In this document: in pieces, positions 26,712-36,417 of the stretch
Position numbering within the stretch: the first letter of the stretch is position 1
Layout of the letters: each line of letters opens with the position of its first letter
Assembly (NCBI GenBank): GCA_947460825.1
Contig: CANHHA010000024.1
Coordinates: 1-41,499 of the forward strand
DNA: 41,499 bases
Origin: Flavobacteriales bacterium
Lineage (GTDB): Bacteria; Bacteroidota; Bacteroidia; Flavobacteriales_D; Crocinitomicaceae
Direction of reading: 5' to 3'
The notes under the pieces: generated by a model
The model's database searches: none
Seen by the model: the letters and a program-made list of their open reading frames with translations, nothing else
Told to the model about the DNA's origin: nothing
Position numbers and translations under genes: made by a program

Positions 26712-27223
26712 TTTTTTCTTCGTTGGTTGAAAAAGAAAAATTGAGAAACACTAATCACTAGGCCTGAGGCAATCAGTGAAAGGAAAAAGTTTCTTAGCAC
26801 CAAAAGTGTTTCTCCCCATCGAAAAACTTCTAGGATAAAAAACCAAAGTAAGGTGCTCGAGAAAAGGACACCAAAAACCACCAAAAACCAAACCAAACCC
26901 ATATCGCTGGCTGTTGGGTTTTTCAGAGGATCATATCCATCTCTGGGACGAAACGTTTCAAAAACTATGGGTCTTAAGAAGGCAAAGAGCACCAATGAGG
27001 AGGCAGTTAACCCGAAGGTATTAGAAAGGGCATCAACAGAAACCCCCAAAATAAAACCAATCATCATTAAAACAAAGACGTTCGTTTCGAAAGGCAAAAT
27101 CATTAAATAAAGCGGTAAAATAAAAATCTGAGCCCCATAGCCCAACTCCAATCGATTGAAGACAAACACTTGTAGAACGAAAAACAAGCCAAATAACAAC
27201 GCGTATCGAATGATGTTTTTCAT
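26708..27223 (-). CDS. mreD: Rod shape-determining protein MreD
   Basis: This 171-residue protein is almost entirely hydrophobic, with about five membrane helices, matching the size and character of MreD. Sequence identity in this family is low, so the call depends partly on position between mreC (1-base gap) and mrdA (4-base overlap). It is an inner-membrane component of the Rod complex. Confidence 0.88.
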   Translation of the reverse strand: MKNIIRYALLFGLFFVLQVFVFNRLELGYGAQIFILPLYLMILPFETNVFVLMMIGFILGVSVDALSNTFGLTASSLVLFAFLRPIVFETFRPRDGYDPLKNPTASDMGLVWFLVVFGVLFSSTLLWFFILEVFRWGETLLVLRNFFLSLIASGLVISVSQFFFFNQRRKK

Positions 27224-27224
27224 T

Positions 27225-28061
27225 TTATTCGGGGTCTTCAGGGATCTCTAATTGCAGGGCCTGAAGTTCTTTCCGTATCAAGGAGTGTACAACATAAGCA
27301 GAATGCAAGGTTCTATAATCCTCACTAAAGCGCACTTCAAGGTTCCAAAGGGCCTGGTCTTCAACGCGAGACTTAGATATAACCGTTCCCAATTTAATTC
27401 CTTTTGGGAAAATCCCTGAAGCACCGAGCGTATATATACGGGTGTTTTTTTTAATGTTAAGGTCACTTGAAACTCCGGTAACTATTCCGGTTTTTGGATG
27501 AAAGCCGTCCCATTTTAATATTCCTCTTGGCCCATCTACACCAATCATTACATCCAAGTTAATGTCTTGGGTTAAAACGGATTTCACCAGTGAGAAATGA
27601 TCACCAACTTTAAAAACAATACCGACTACGCCATTGGGTGAAATGACCCCCATGTTTTTTTTTATTCCTTGTAGCTTTCCTATATCAATGGTAAAGTAAT
27701 TATTTCGGCGCAGAACAGACCCATTGATTATTTTCGTTGGAATATAACTAAAAGATTGTTCATAGGCCGTGTCATTAACCTGTATTTTAGCGCGATCAAT
27801 GCGATAAAAATTTGTAAAAACACGTTTACGTAACTGAGCGTTTTCTAACCTTAGCGCGGTATTGTTTTCTTCTAAATCAAAATGGTTAGTCAATTTCCCT
27901 TCTACCGATTGTATCTTTCCATTAAAGGTTGACGCCGTGGATAAATACACACTTTTAGGAAAGGAAACAAATTGAACATAAAGCACCAGACAAAGAAACT
28001 GTAGGGCGGAGAAAAAAATAAACACCCGAAACCTTCTTAAAAAAGCGAATAAATTTTGCAT
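27225..28061 (-). CDS. mreC: Rod shape-determining protein MreC
   Basis: This 278-residue protein has a short cytoplasmic N-terminus, one membrane helix (about residues 12-31), a coiled-coil region (about 45-82, with ENNTALRLENAQLRKRV) and the beta-rich periplasmic MreC domain, including INGSVLRRNNYFTIDIG and NGVVGIVFKVGDHFSLVKSV. MreC is thought to activate PBP2-RodA in the periplasm. It lies 42 bases downstream of mreB. Confidence 0.93.
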   Translation of the reverse strand: MQNLFAFLRRFRVFIFFSALQFLCLVLYVQFVSFPKSVYLSTASTFNGKIQSVEGKLTNHFDLEENNTALRLENAQLRKRVFTNFYRIDRAKIQVNDTAYEQSFSYIPTKIINGSVLRRNNYFTIDIGKLQGIKKNMGVISPNGVVGIVFKVGDHFSLVKSVLTQDINLDVMIGVDGPRGILKWDGFHPKTGIVTGVSSDLNIKKNTRIYTLGASGIFPKGIKLGTVISKSRVEDQALWNLEVRFSEDYRTLHSAYVVHSLIRKELQALQLEIPEDPE

Positions 28062-28103
28062 GTTATTTTACCCTATACTGTACACCCATGTTTTTGGGGT
28101 TGA

Positions 28104-29129
28104 TTAATCGCGAATTAAGAATTGATATTTATCAATGTTCTTGAGCGCGATACTGGTTCCTAAGGCAACGGCACGCAATGGGTTTTCTGCAATGTGAACG
28201 GGAAGTTTAGTTTTATCCGCTATGCGTTTATCAAGCCCTCTTAACATGGATCCTCCGCCCGCAAGATAGATACCTGTTTTATAGATATCAGCACTTAGTT
28301 CTGGTGGCGTTGCCGCTAGCGCACTGAGTATTGCTTCTTCGATTTTAGCAATGGTTTTATCCAAGGCCGACGCAACCTCATCGTGTGTAATCATAATTTC
28401 TCTCGGTATACCCGACATTAAGTCTCGGCCTCTTACCGCATAGGGTGGTGGTGGATCATCTAGGTCTATGATTGCAGCACCCACCTCGATTTTAATTTGT
28501 TCCGCGGTGCGCTCTCCAACCAAAATATTGTGTTGTCGGCGCATGTATTCTTCTATTTCTTGGGTGAAATCATCCCCGGCAATTCGGATAGATTTGTCAG
28601 CAACAATACCCCCCAAGGCAATCACGGCAATTTCGGAAGTTCCACCGCCAATATCAATAATCATATTACCCATTGGCTCTTCCACATCAATTCCGATGCC
28701 TATTGCGGCTGCCATGGGCTCGTGAATCAGATACACCTCTTTGGCACCAGCATGTTCAGCAGAGTCACGAACGGCTCGTTTTTCTACTTCTGTAATCCCA
28801 GAAGGAATACAAATAACCATGCGCAAGGTGGGTCTAAACAGGGTTCTTCCTGGGTTGATCATTTTTATCATCCCTCGAATCATTTGTTCTGCACTTTGAA
28901 AGTCCGCAATTACCCCATCTTTTAATGGCCGAACAGTTTCAATGAGGCGGTGTGTTTTTCCGTGCATTTGTTGTGCTTTTCTTCCGATAGCCACAATCTG
29001 TCCGGTTTGAATGTCTTTCGCAACAATAGAAGGCTCGTCTACCACCACCTTATCATTCCATATGATAAGCGTATTAGCTGTTCCTAAATCTATGGCAATT
29101 TCTTGCGTTAAAAAGCTAAATAATCCCAT
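28104..29129 (-). CDS. mreB: Rod shape-determining actin homologue MreB
   Basis: This 341-residue cytoplasmic protein has the actin-fold nucleotide-binding motifs DLGTANTLIIW (phosphate 1, about residues 15-25), IDIGGGTSEIAVIALGG (phosphate 2, about 159-175) and LAGGGSMLRGLDKRI (adenosine motif). It forms membrane-bound filaments that guide lateral wall synthesis. The N-terminus MGLFSFLTQEIAIDLGT includes a short amphipathic-looking stretch. The cell is therefore expected to be rod-shaped or elongated. It lies 58 bases after purH, and that gap holds a weak -7-like box (TACCTTCG at 29157-29164). Confidence 0.96.
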   Translation of the reverse strand: MGLFSFLTQEIAIDLGTANTLIIWNDKVVVDEPSIVAKDIQTGQIVAIGRKAQQMHGKTHRLIETVRPLKDGVIADFQSAEQMIRGMIKMINPGRTLFRPTLRMVICIPSGITEVEKRAVRDSAEHAGAKEVYLIHEPMAAAIGIGIDVEEPMGNMIIDIGGGTSEIAVIALGGIVADKSIRIAGDDFTQEIEEYMRRQHNILVGERTAEQIKIEVGAAIIDLDDPPPPYAVRGRDLMSGIPREIMITHDEVASALDKTIAKIEEAILSALAATPPELSADIYKTGIYLAGGGSMLRGLDKRIADKTKLPVHIAENPLRAVALGTSIALKNIDKYQFLIRD

Positions 29130-29156
29130 GTGTTTGTATTCGTATTATTATTATTT

Positions 29157-29164
29157 CGAAGGTA
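29157..29164 (-). promoter_or_regulatory. Possible weak -7 box before mreB
   Basis: On the minus strand TACCTTCG differs by one base from the TAnnTTTG consensus and ends 27 bases before the mreB start. It may give mreB a secondary promoter independent of purH. No well-spaced -33 box is seen. Confidence 0.3.
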
Positions 29165-29187
29165 GGTAAAAACTTCCAAAAGAAAAA

Positions 29188-30699
29188 TTAATGTTTAAAA
29201 TGTCTAAGCCCAGTGAAAACCATGGATAATTGGTTCAAATTACAGGAATCAATGGACAATTGATCCTTTAGTGAGCCGCCGGGTTGAATTACTGCCTTTA
29301 TTCCCGCCGAATGAGCAATTTCCACACAATCTGGAAAGGGAAAAAATGCATCACTAGCCATAACCGCTCCGTGTAAATCAAACCCAAAGGTTTTCGCCTT
29401 TAATATGGCCTGATTTAACGCATCAACACGAGAGGTTTGCCCGGTTCCACTCGCAAGGAGTTGCTGGTTTTTTACAAGGGATATAGCATTGGATTTGGTG
29501 TGTTTCACAACCACGTTAGCAAAGAGTAGGTCTAAGAGTTCTTGGTCGTTAGGAGCTTGTTGTGTTTTAACAATTAACGCATCTTTTTGTACTGTTTTCA
29601 AATCAAAATCCTGAACTAGGGCCCCGTTTAACACGCTTCTTGTGCTTTTTATGGGGGAAGTGAACGGTTTTTGTTGTAGAAGAATTCTATTTTTCTTTTG
29701 TGTAAGCAGGTGATTCGCTTCTGGAGAAAATTCGGGGGCAATTAAGATTTCAAAAAACAATTCATTGATTTGCGTGGCGGTTTCATCATCCAACGGATGG
29801 TTAGTAATCAGAACCCCTCCGAAAGCGCTAACTGGATCTGCGGCAAGGGCCTTTTCATAAGCATCAAGGACCGAAGTGCCGGCTGCAATCCCGCATGCGT
29901 TATTGTGTTTAATTATTGCAAACATGGGTGTGTTTGGATCAAAGTCTTGAATGAGCCGAACGGCAGCGTCTACATCGAGTAAGTTATTATATGACAAGTC
30001 CTTTCCCGCTAGCTTATCGAATACTTCAGATAGATCACCCTGAAAAGTTGCCGATTGATGTGGGTTTTCACCATATCTTAGTGCTGTTTCATGTATGCAA
30101 CCATTGGTTTTTTTGAGATATGAGGCGATGTTTGTATCGTAATTGGCAGTTATAAGGAAGGCGTCTTGAGCAAATCGTTGTCGTTGATCTCGTGTGGTGT
30201 TCCCTTCTTGAGCCGCAAGTAAGTGCGCAAAGGAATCATACTGTGCTTTGGTAGACAGCACTACGACGTCTTCATAATTTTTTGCAGCAGCACGAAGCAG
30301 TGAAACGCCACCAATATCGATTTTTTCTATGATTTCGTGATGATCTGTCGTGTTTCTGAGGGTTTCCTCGAACGGATATAAATCAACAACAACTAAATCT
30401 ATGGCCTTGAGTCCGTGTGTTTGAATAGAATTTTCATCACGTTCCAATCCCCGCTGATATAAAATTCCACCAAAAACTCCTGGGTGTAACGTTTTAACCC
30501 GCCCGCCTAAAATCTCCGGGAAATTTGTTAATGAATCCACCGGGATTACGGGTACGCCCGAGCGCTCTATGTGAGCCAAGGTTCCTCCCGTGGAGTAAAT
30601 AGTTACTTTTAGTGCGTGGAGTGCTGTTACCAGATGATCTAAGCCATCTTTGTTATAGACTGAAATAAGAGCTGATTGGATCGGTTTGTAGCCGCTCAT
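29188..30699 (-). CDS. purH: Bifunctional AICAR formyltransferase/IMP cyclohydrolase PurH
   Basis: This 503-residue protein has full length. The N-terminal MGS-like IMP cyclohydrolase domain starts PIQSALISVYNKDGLDHL and contains TGGTLAHIERSGVPV and GGRVKTLHPGVFGGIL. The C-terminal AICAR transformylase domain has IKHNNACGIAAG (near residue 262) and SDAFFPFPD. It catalyses the last two steps of de novo purine synthesis. It is the first gene of the long minus-strand run and has a consensus -7 box 25 bases before its start. Confidence 0.96.
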   Translation of the reverse strand: MSGYKPIQSALISVYNKDGLDHLVTALHALKVTIYSTGGTLAHIERSGVPVIPVDSLTNFPEILGGRVKTLHPGVFGGILYQRGLERDENSIQTHGLKAIDLVVVDLYPFEETLRNTTDHHEIIEKIDIGGVSLLRAAAKNYEDVVVLSTKAQYDSFAHLLAAQEGNTTRDQRQRFAQDAFLITANYDTNIASYLKKTNGCIHETALRYGENPHQSATFQGDLSEVFDKLAGKDLSYNNLLDVDAAVRLIQDFDPNTPMFAIIKHNNACGIAAGTSVLDAYEKALAADPVSAFGGVLITNHPLDDETATQINELFFEILIAPEFSPEANHLLTQKKNRILLQQKPFTSPIKSTRSVLNGALVQDFDLKTVQKDALIVKTQQAPNDQELLDLLFANVVVKHTKSNAISLVKNQQLLASGTGQTSRVDALNQAILKAKTFGFDLHGAVMASDAFFPFPDCVEIAHSAGIKAVIQPGGSLKDQLSIDSCNLNQLSMVFTGLRHFKH

Positions 30700-30724
30700 A
30701 GCGTATGAAAATTGAATGAAGGTA

Positions 30725-30732
30725 CAAAGGTA
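30725..30732 (-). promoter_or_regulatory. Bacteroidota -7 box (TACCTTTG) for purH and the downstream operon
   Basis: The minus strand reads TACCTTTG, an exact match to TAnnTTTG, ending 25 bases before the purH ATG. It is flanked symmetrically (TGTACCTTTGTACC). It is the best candidate for the principal promoter of the purH-mre-pbp-sco-cysQ operon. A TTTG -33 box at 19-base spacing is not evident. Confidence 0.55.
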
Positions 30733-30843
30733 CAGATTATCGCCCGTTTCGAATTAAAATGATATGAACAAAACACAACCGTTCACTGATTTCATGGGCA
30801 GCATAAGGTAGGGTTAAGATAATTAAGTAAAAGGCTGTAAAAC

Positions 30844-30869
30844 AAAAAAGGCGCTCAAAGAACGCCTTT
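30844..30869 (-). terminator. Rho-independent terminator after nrdA
   Basis: On the minus strand a stem AAAGGCG/CGCCTTT with a 9-base loop is followed by a T run. It lies about 40 bases after the nrdA stop and before the purH promoter, separating the two transcription units. Confidence 0.85.
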
Positions 30870-30910
30870 ATGAATTATACATGTTTTTAATCAATAATTA
30901 AGAAGGCATG

Positions 30911-33271
30911 CTATCCGGAACACATTTCACAATTATCAGGGTTCTCTAAAGAACAAGCAATCGCGGCTTGTTGCTCTTCTAAAGAGCTCACGCTAGGCTC
31001 TTCAACAACGCTTTTGTCGATAGTGAACTTAATAGCATCTGTGGCCGCTTTGGTACGCAAGTAATACATTCCTGTTTTCAAGCCTTTCTCCCAACCATAG
31101 AAATGCATGGAGGTTAATTTCCCAAAATTTGCTTGTTCCATAAAAATATTAAGCGATTGACTTTGACAAATAAACGCTCCGCGGTCCGCGGCCTGATCAA
31201 TAATTGCTTTTTGCGAAATTTCCCATGCCGTTTTATAGAGTTCTTTGATTCGACTAGGTATTTCAGGAATGTGTTGAACGGAGCCGTTTGCCGCCATAAT
31301 TTTCTGACGCATATCCATGTTCCACAACCCTTCTTTTACCAAGTCTTTTAATAAATGTTTATTGACAATGATAAATTCTCCAGACAACACCCTTCTTGTG
31401 TAAATATTGGAGGTATAAGGCTCAAAGCATTCGTTGTTACCTAGGATTTGTGCAGTGGATGCGGTTGGCATTGGAGCCAACAACAATGAATTTCTAACGC
31501 CGTGCTGTTTAACTTCTTCTTTTAAAAGATCCCATTCCCAGCGCGCACTCGGGGTAACACCCCACATATCGAATTGAAACACCCCTTTAGATACGGGTGA
31601 GCCTTCAAAGGTAGAATACGGGCCTTCTTTGATAGCAAGGTCTTTAGATGCGGTCATTGAAGCAAAATAAATGGTTTCAAAAACCTCTCTATTTAAGGTG
31701 CGCGCTTCTTCTGATTCGAATGGAAGCCCCAATAAAATATAGGCATCTGCCAACCCTTGAACACCTAATCCAATCGGTCTGTGGCGTAGGTTTGAATTTT
31801 TCGCCTCTTCCACTGGATAATAATTCTCATCAATGATTTTATTTAAATTCAACGTTGCTTGATACGTTACTTCAAATAATTTATCGTGATCGAACGTACC
31901 CTGTTCACTAACGTATTTTGGCAAAGCCAAGGAGGCTAAGTTACACACCGCTACTTCATCTGGTGCAGTATATTCGATAATTTCTGTACACAGGTTTGAG
32001 GATTTAATTACCCCAAGGTTTTGTTGATTAGATTTGGCGTTTGCGGCATCTTTATACAACATATATGGCGTGCCTGTTTCAATTTGTGACTCTAGGATTT
32101 TAAACCATAAGTCTTGAGCGTTTATGGTTTTCCTTCCTTTTCCTTCCGACTCATACTTCGTGTAAAGGGCTTCAAACGCTTCGCTGTGCGTGTCCGCTAA
32201 TCCAGGGCATTCGTGCGGGCACATTAACGTCCACTTTTCATTGTTTTTAACCCGCTTCATGAATAAGTCTGGAATCCAAAGTGCAAAGAATAGATCTCGT
32301 GCTCGCTGTTCCTCTTTCCCGTGGTTTTTCCTAAGGTCTAAGAAGTCAAATACATCTGCATGCCATGGTTCTAGATAAATAGCGAAAGATCCTTTGCGTT
32401 TACCGCCTCCTTGGTCTACATAGCGCGCGGTATCATTGAATACGCGCAGCATAGGAACGATTCCATTGGAGGTACCGTTGGTTCCTTTGATATACGTACC
32501 CGTAGCGCGAACATTGTGAATAGAAAGTCCAATTCCTCCCGCGGATTGTGATATTTGCGCACAAGACTTTAAGGTGTCATAAATTCCAGGAATGCTGTCT
32601 TCTTTCATGGTTAATAGAAAGCATGAAGACATTTGAGGTTTGGGTGTGCCGGAATTGAAAAGCGTTGGGGTTGCATGCGTAAACCACCCTTCAGACATTA
32701 AGTTGTACGTGGCAATTGCCGACTTGATGTCGTTCTTGTGGATTCCTAAGGATACGCGCATTAGCATGTGCTGAGGTCGCTCGGCGATTTCCCCTTCAAG
32801 TTTCATGAGATATGAACGGGTAAGCGTTTTAAACCCGAAGTAGTCATATCTAAAATCCCGATCATAGATGATGCTTGAATCCAAGACTTCCCGGTTATTA
32901 ACCACAATTTTATAAACTTCTTCAGACAATAACGCCGCATTCTGTCCGGTTTTCGGGTCCAGGTATTCGTAAAGGTCTGTCATCACATCAGAAAAGGTCT
33001 TCTTGGTTTCTCTGTGAAGATTAGATACGGCAATTCTTGACGCTAAAAGCGCATAATCTGGATGCTCTGTTGTTTTTGCAGCAGCCACCTCCGCGGCTAA
33101 ATTATCAAGATCAGTGGTTGAAACACCATCGTAAAGCCCTTCAATAACCTTCATTGCTACTGCTTCTGGAGAAACCATAGGGTCTAATCCATAACACATC
33201 TTGATCACACGGGCAGTGATCTTGTCGAATTTTACGGCCTCTTTTCTTCCGTCTCTTTTAACTACGTACAT
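30911..33271 (-). CDS. nrdA: Ribonucleoside-diphosphate reductase, large subunit
   Basis: This 786-residue class I enzyme has an N-terminal ATP-cone ([20 protein letters not shown]) for allosteric activity control. Catalytic features are SSCFLL (active cysteine near residue 219), NLCTEI (the N-x-C-x-E set near 426-431), and the Tyr pair in [10 protein letters not shown] near 735. The C-terminal C-E-M-C-S-G supplies the cysteine pair that re-reduces the active site. It converts ribonucleotides to deoxyribonucleotides. The gene follows nrdB with a 17-base gap and ends before a terminator. Confidence 0.97.
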   Translation of the reverse strand: MYVVKRDGRKEAVKFDKITARVIKMCYGLDPMVSPEAVAMKVIEGLYDGVSTTDLDNLAAEVAAAKTTEHPDYALLASRIAVSNLHRETKKTFSDVMTDLYEYLDPKTGQNAALLSEEVYKIVVNNREVLDSSIIYDRDFRYDYFGFKTLTRSYLMKLEGEIAERPQHMLMRVSLGIHKNDIKSAIATYNLMSEGWFTHATPTLFNSGTPKPQMSSCFLLTMKEDSIPGIYDTLKSCAQISQSAGGIGLSIHNVRATGTYIKGTNGTSNGIVPMLRVFNDTARYVDQGGGKRKGSFAIYLEPWHADVFDFLDLRKNHGKEEQRARDLFFALWIPDLFMKRVKNNEKWTLMCPHECPGLADTHSEAFEALYTKYESEGKGRKTINAQDLWFKILESQIETGTPYMLYKDAANAKSNQQNLGVIKSSNLCTEIIEYTAPDEVAVCNLASLALPKYVSEQGTFDHDKLFEVTYQATLNLNKIIDENYYPVEEAKNSNLRHRPIGLGVQGLADAYILLGLPFESEEARTLNREVFETIYFASMTASKDLAIKEGPYSTFEGSPVSKGVFQFDMWGVTPSARWEWDLLKEEVKQHGVRNSLLLAPMPTASTAQILGNNECFEPYTSNIYTRRVLSGEFIIVNKHLLKDLVKEGLWNMDMRQKIMAANGSVQHIPEIPSRIKELYKTAWEISQKAIIDQAADRGAFICQSQSLNIFMEQANFGKLTSMHFYGWEKGLKTGMYYLRTKAATDAIKFTIDKSVVEEPSVSSLEEQQAAIACSLENPDNCEMCSG

Positions 33272-33288
33272 TTCTTTTCTTTCTTAAA

Positions 33289-34257
33289 TTAAAATTCTTC
33301 GTCCAACGTAAATCGTTGGGTTTCTTTATCGGACATGACGCTTGCCTTTTGGTATTCTCCAACGCGTTTCTCAAAGAAATTAGTTTTCCCTTGAATCGAG
33401 ATCATTTCCATAAAATCAAATGGATTGATGGTGTTGTATACACGTTCATTCCCAAGTTCTACCAACAAGCGATCTGCAACAAATTCTATATATTGGTTCA
33501 TTAAGTCACTGTTCATACCGATGAGTTTGACAGGAAGGGCATCGGTAACGAATTCTTTTTCAATCTCAACAGCATCCATAATAATTTCACGCACTTGGTC
33601 CTTAGAGAGCTTGTTCACTAAGTGTCGAGTATAGAGTAAGCATGCAAAATCACAATGAAGGCCTTCGTCTCTTGAAATTAATTCATTTGAGAAGGACAAG
33701 CCCGGCATGAGTCCACGTTTCTTAAGCCAGAAAATGGAACAGAAAGACCCGGAGAAGAATATCCCTTCTACTGCGGCGAATGCCACCAAACGCTCTGCAA
33801 ATGAACCCTTATCAATCCACCGAAGCGCCCAATCTGCCTTTCTTCGAACACAGTCTAAGGTATCAATGGCATTAAAAAGACCTGCTTTTTCTGCGGAATC
33901 TTTAATGTAGGTGTCGATGAGTAAGGAGTAGGTTTCTGAATGAATGTTTTCGGCAGCTACCTGAAATCCGTAGAAAAATTTTGCTTCGGTGTATTGTACT
34001 TCCGATAAAAAATGTTCCGCTAAGTTTTCATTTACAATGCCGTCAGAGGCAGCAAAAAAGGCAAGAACATGCTTAACAAAATGACGTTCGTCGTTGGTTA
34101 AGCGCTCCCAATCTACCAAGTCCTGTGATAAATCGATTTCTTCAGCAGTCCAAAAACTTGCCTCCGCTTTTTTGTAAAAGCTCCAAATGTCACTGTGCTC
34201 AATGGGGAAAAGCACAAATCGGTTCTTGTTTTCTGCTAAAATTGGTTCGTGGCTCAT
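33289..34257 (-). CDS. nrdB: Ribonucleoside-diphosphate reductase, small subunit (class Ia)
   Basis: This 322-residue protein carries the di-iron ligands and the radical tyrosine of class Ia R2: Asp72 in [12 protein letters not shown], and Glu103, His106 and Tyr110 in [14 protein letters not shown]. Later ligands lie in [11 protein letters not shown] and RDEGLHCDF. The sequence around the tyrosine resembles the eukaryotic R2 pattern. It generates the radical used by NrdA. It is the first gene of the nrdBA unit. I see no clear NrdR box or exact TAnnTTTG box upstream. Confidence 0.97.
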   Translation of the reverse strand: MSHEPILAENKNRFVLFPIEHSDIWSFYKKAEASFWTAEEIDLSQDLVDWERLTNDERHFVKHVLAFFAASDGIVNENLAEHFLSEVQYTEAKFFYGFQVAAENIHSETYSLLIDTYIKDSAEKAGLFNAIDTLDCVRRKADWALRWIDKGSFAERLVAFAAVEGIFFSGSFCSIFWLKKRGLMPGLSFSNELISRDEGLHCDFACLLYTRHLVNKLSKDQVREIIMDAVEIEKEFVTDALPVKLIGMNSDLMNQYIEFVADRLLVELGNERVYNTINPFDFMEMISIQGKTNFFEKRVGEYQKASVMSDKETQRFTLDEEF

Positions 34258-34655
34258 GGTTTATTTTATTTTCAATTTTTTAAGTGATAGCTTCTACTAC
34301 AACCGAAGGACTCCGATTCCGTATTTGCTAACAAAAACAATGTTTCCTTTTTAGTTACGGGAGCAATAATCTTGCTGTTTTATAGTTGTTAAAAAGGCTT
34401 ACAAATTTTGTCAAAAAAAACGTTCCTCACAATGCGATTTTTATCCGTTCTGCGTTTTGCCCACCCCTATTTAACCGCTATCCCTTAGTAGTGCTTTGTC
34501 GTATGATTTATCAACAACTTTTAAAAGTTATTAATACGGAGACTCCGCAAAAATTCTCATTAAACATACACCGGATTCAACCGCTCAAAGTCAATGCGTA
34601 AACGTACTGCTTTTACACCTGAGCTGAAGGATTTTTTTAATTCATTTTCAACACG
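34258..34655. other. Intergenic region between divergent nrdB and comF-like genes
   Basis: This 398-base stretch holds no supportable gene. A short reading frame at 34386-34601 has a TTG start and no recognisable content. At 34508-34516 lies TTATCAACA, one mismatch from the DnaA box TTATCCACA. It is directly followed by the 14-base perfect palindrome AACTTTTAAAAGTT (34516-34529). The region must contain the promoters of both flanking units, but I find no exact -7 consensus for either. Confidence 0.5.
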
Positions 34656-35366
34656 ATGATGTTCAATTCTAAGGGCCTCAATGACAGCAAAGGAATGCCA
34701 CTTTATATTTCTTTTTTACACCTCATTTTTCCCTCACGTTGCTTGGATTGCAAGATAGAGTTATTGCCCGATGAGCGCGGGGTCTGCGTGTTTTGTCAAG
34801 CCGGCCTAGAAGCAATTACGTTACCCGTTGAGCGGCCGCCACACTTAACGATGGATTCAGTGGAAATTTATGCGCTTTTCTATTACAAAAAACAAGGGGT
34901 TTCTCAATCCTTACTTCATGCCATAAAATATAGTCAAGGGCGGTCATTATGTGTGGTTTGGGGAAGAGCCTTCGCCCAACAACTTAGCCGTCATTCAGTC
35001 GAATCCTTAGAGTGCTTAATTCCTGTTCCCCTGCATCCCAAGAAAAAGTTTTTACGGGGATACAATCAAAGTGAATTGATTGCGAAAGGTATCCTTGCCG
35101 AATTCCCTCAATTGCATTTAAACACGCGGTGCATCCGAAGAATTAACCATACTAAAAGTCAAACCAGGAAAAACCGAAATGCCCGCCTATTCGATGCTTC
35201 AAGCACCTTTGAATTGATACCGGAACATTTAAGCGCCTATCAAAACGTTGGCCTCGTTGATGATGTAGTGACTACAGGGGCCACGCTAATGGGGATAATC
35301 AACCTACTCCGAACTAGACTGCCTCATATCCGAATCACTATCTTTGTACTGGCAGTAACAAAATGA
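34656..35366 (+). CDS. ComF-family phosphoribosyltransferase-like protein
   Basis: This 236-residue protein starts with the ComF-type segment LIFPSRCLDC, followed by a second cysteine pair; Cys29, Cys32, Cys44 and Cys47 form a likely zinc-binding double C-x-x-C. The C-terminal type I PRTase domain has the PRPP-binding motif VGLVDDVVTTGATL (about residues 199-212). In competent bacteria ComF acts in DNA uptake, and the family is widespread without proven activity. An alternative ATG at 34695 would remove 13 residues and still keep all motifs. The next gene starts 1 base after the stop. Confidence 0.88.
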   Translation: MMFNSKGLNDSKGMPLYISFLHLIFPSRCLDCKIELLPDERGVCVFCQAGLEAITLPVERPPHLTMDSVEIYALFYYKKQGVSQSLLHAIKYSQGRSLCVVWGRAFAQQLSRHSVESLECLIPVPLHPKKKFLRGYNQSELIAKGILAEFPQLHLNTRCIRRINHTKSQTRKNRNARLFDASSTFELIPEHLSAYQNVGLVDDVVTTGATLMGIINLLRTRLPHIRITIFVLAVTK

Positions 35367-35367
35367 C

Positions 35368-36393
35368 ATGCAAAAAAGAACACTCATTATTGGCGGTGGT
35401 GTAGCGGGCATATGCCTTGCCCATCAGTTAACACAACGGAATGAAGCATTCAATTTAGTAGATGATGGAAAGAATGTGTCCTCCGTTGTAGCAGCGGGCA
35501 TTGTTCATGCCATGTCGTTCAGACGAACCTTGCTTTCTTGGAATGCGATGCCTTTTTATAAAGAGTCAGAGGCCTTTTATCAAGCGGTTGAAAACACCTT
35601 AAACACAAAGTTTTTTCACCCATTAATCGTCCGCAGACTTTTTTCTTCCCCCGAAGAACCCTTAATTTGGAAACAACGCATGACTGACAGCGCGTTTCAA
35701 CCTTTTTTACGGGAATATTCACAGGAAGACGATCGCTTTGGCCCCTACGGGTCTGGTTGTGTTGATGGGTTTTGGATCGATTCAAAGGTGTTTATTTCAA
35801 AAAGCTTACACGATTTATCGGCGCGAAAGTTACTTTTGACAGATACCGTAACAGTGGATAATTTTAATCCAAACACGTTGGAATATAAGGGAATACAATA
35901 TGATGCGGTGGTCTTAGCGCTGGGGTATAAAAGTAAAGAAACCCCCTGGTTTTTAAGCGTTCCCGTGAATCCAACCAAAGGGCAACTGTTAACGGTAAAA
36001 TGGGATAACCCCATACAAAACACATCCTTACACCGTAAGGCCTTTGCCTTGCCCATCGGAGGTAATGCGTTTAAAATAGGGTCAACCTATGAATGGAATG
36101 ATATCTCCCCGGAACCCACGGAAGAAGGGAAGGAGCGTATATTGAATAACGCAACATCCATTACCAAGGATCCCCTCGAGGTTATTGACCAGACGGCAGG
36201 TATACGCCCAACGACCCCCGATCGCAGACCCGTTCTGGCGAGACACCAAACGTATAAGCAACTGTTTATTTTTAATGGCCTGGGTTCAAAAGGGTATATG
36301 CTCGCTCCCTCGTTAGCGAAACAGCTAAGCGAGGCAATTATAGATAATAAACCCTTAGCTGAAGAACTAAATCCAAGCAGGTTTAATTCCTAA
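35368..36393 (+). CDS. FAD-dependent oxidoreductase, DAO family
   Basis: This 341-residue protein starts with a Rossmann dinucleotide motif LIIGGGVAGICLAHQL (about residues 6-21). Its C-terminal region has GIRPTTPDRRPVLARH and NGLGSKGYMLAPSLA, as in glycine/D-amino-acid oxidase-like flavoproteins. These usually oxidise amines or amino acids; the substrate cannot be assigned here. A relation to the C-terminal oxidase domain of MnmC is possible but unproven. It is separated from the comF-like gene by one base, so the two share a message. Confidence 0.82.
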   Translation: MQKRTLIIGGGVAGICLAHQLTQRNEAFNLVDDGKNVSSVVAAGIVHAMSFRRTLLSWNAMPFYKESEAFYQAVENTLNTKFFHPLIVRRLFSSPEEPLIWKQRMTDSAFQPFLREYSQEDDRFGPYGSGCVDGFWIDSKVFISKSLHDLSARKLLLTDTVTVDNFNPNTLEYKGIQYDAVVLALGYKSKETPWFLSVPVNPTKGQLLTVKWDNPIQNTSLHRKAFALPIGGNAFKIGSTYEWNDISPEPTEEGKERILNNATSITKDPLEVIDQTAGIRPTTPDRRPVLARHQTYKQLFIFNGLGSKGYMLAPSLAKQLSEAIIDNKPLAEELNPSRFNS

Positions 36394-36404
36394 GCAACTT
36401 TAAA

Positions 36405-36412
36405 TACCTTTG
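36405..36412 (+). promoter_or_regulatory. Bacteroidota promoter before the dCMP-deaminase gene
   Basis: TACCTTTG matches TAnnTTTG exactly. A TTTA at 36382-36385, spaced by 19 bases, is one base off the TTTG -33 box. The -7 box ends only 5 bases before the ATG, so the transcript would have almost no leader. Confidence 0.55.
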
Positions 36413-36417
36413 TAATT

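Noticed and set aside
34386..34601. 71-residue reading frame in the nrdB/comF gap
   Set aside because: TTG start, no ribosome site, no recognisable motif, and biased toward intergenic composition.
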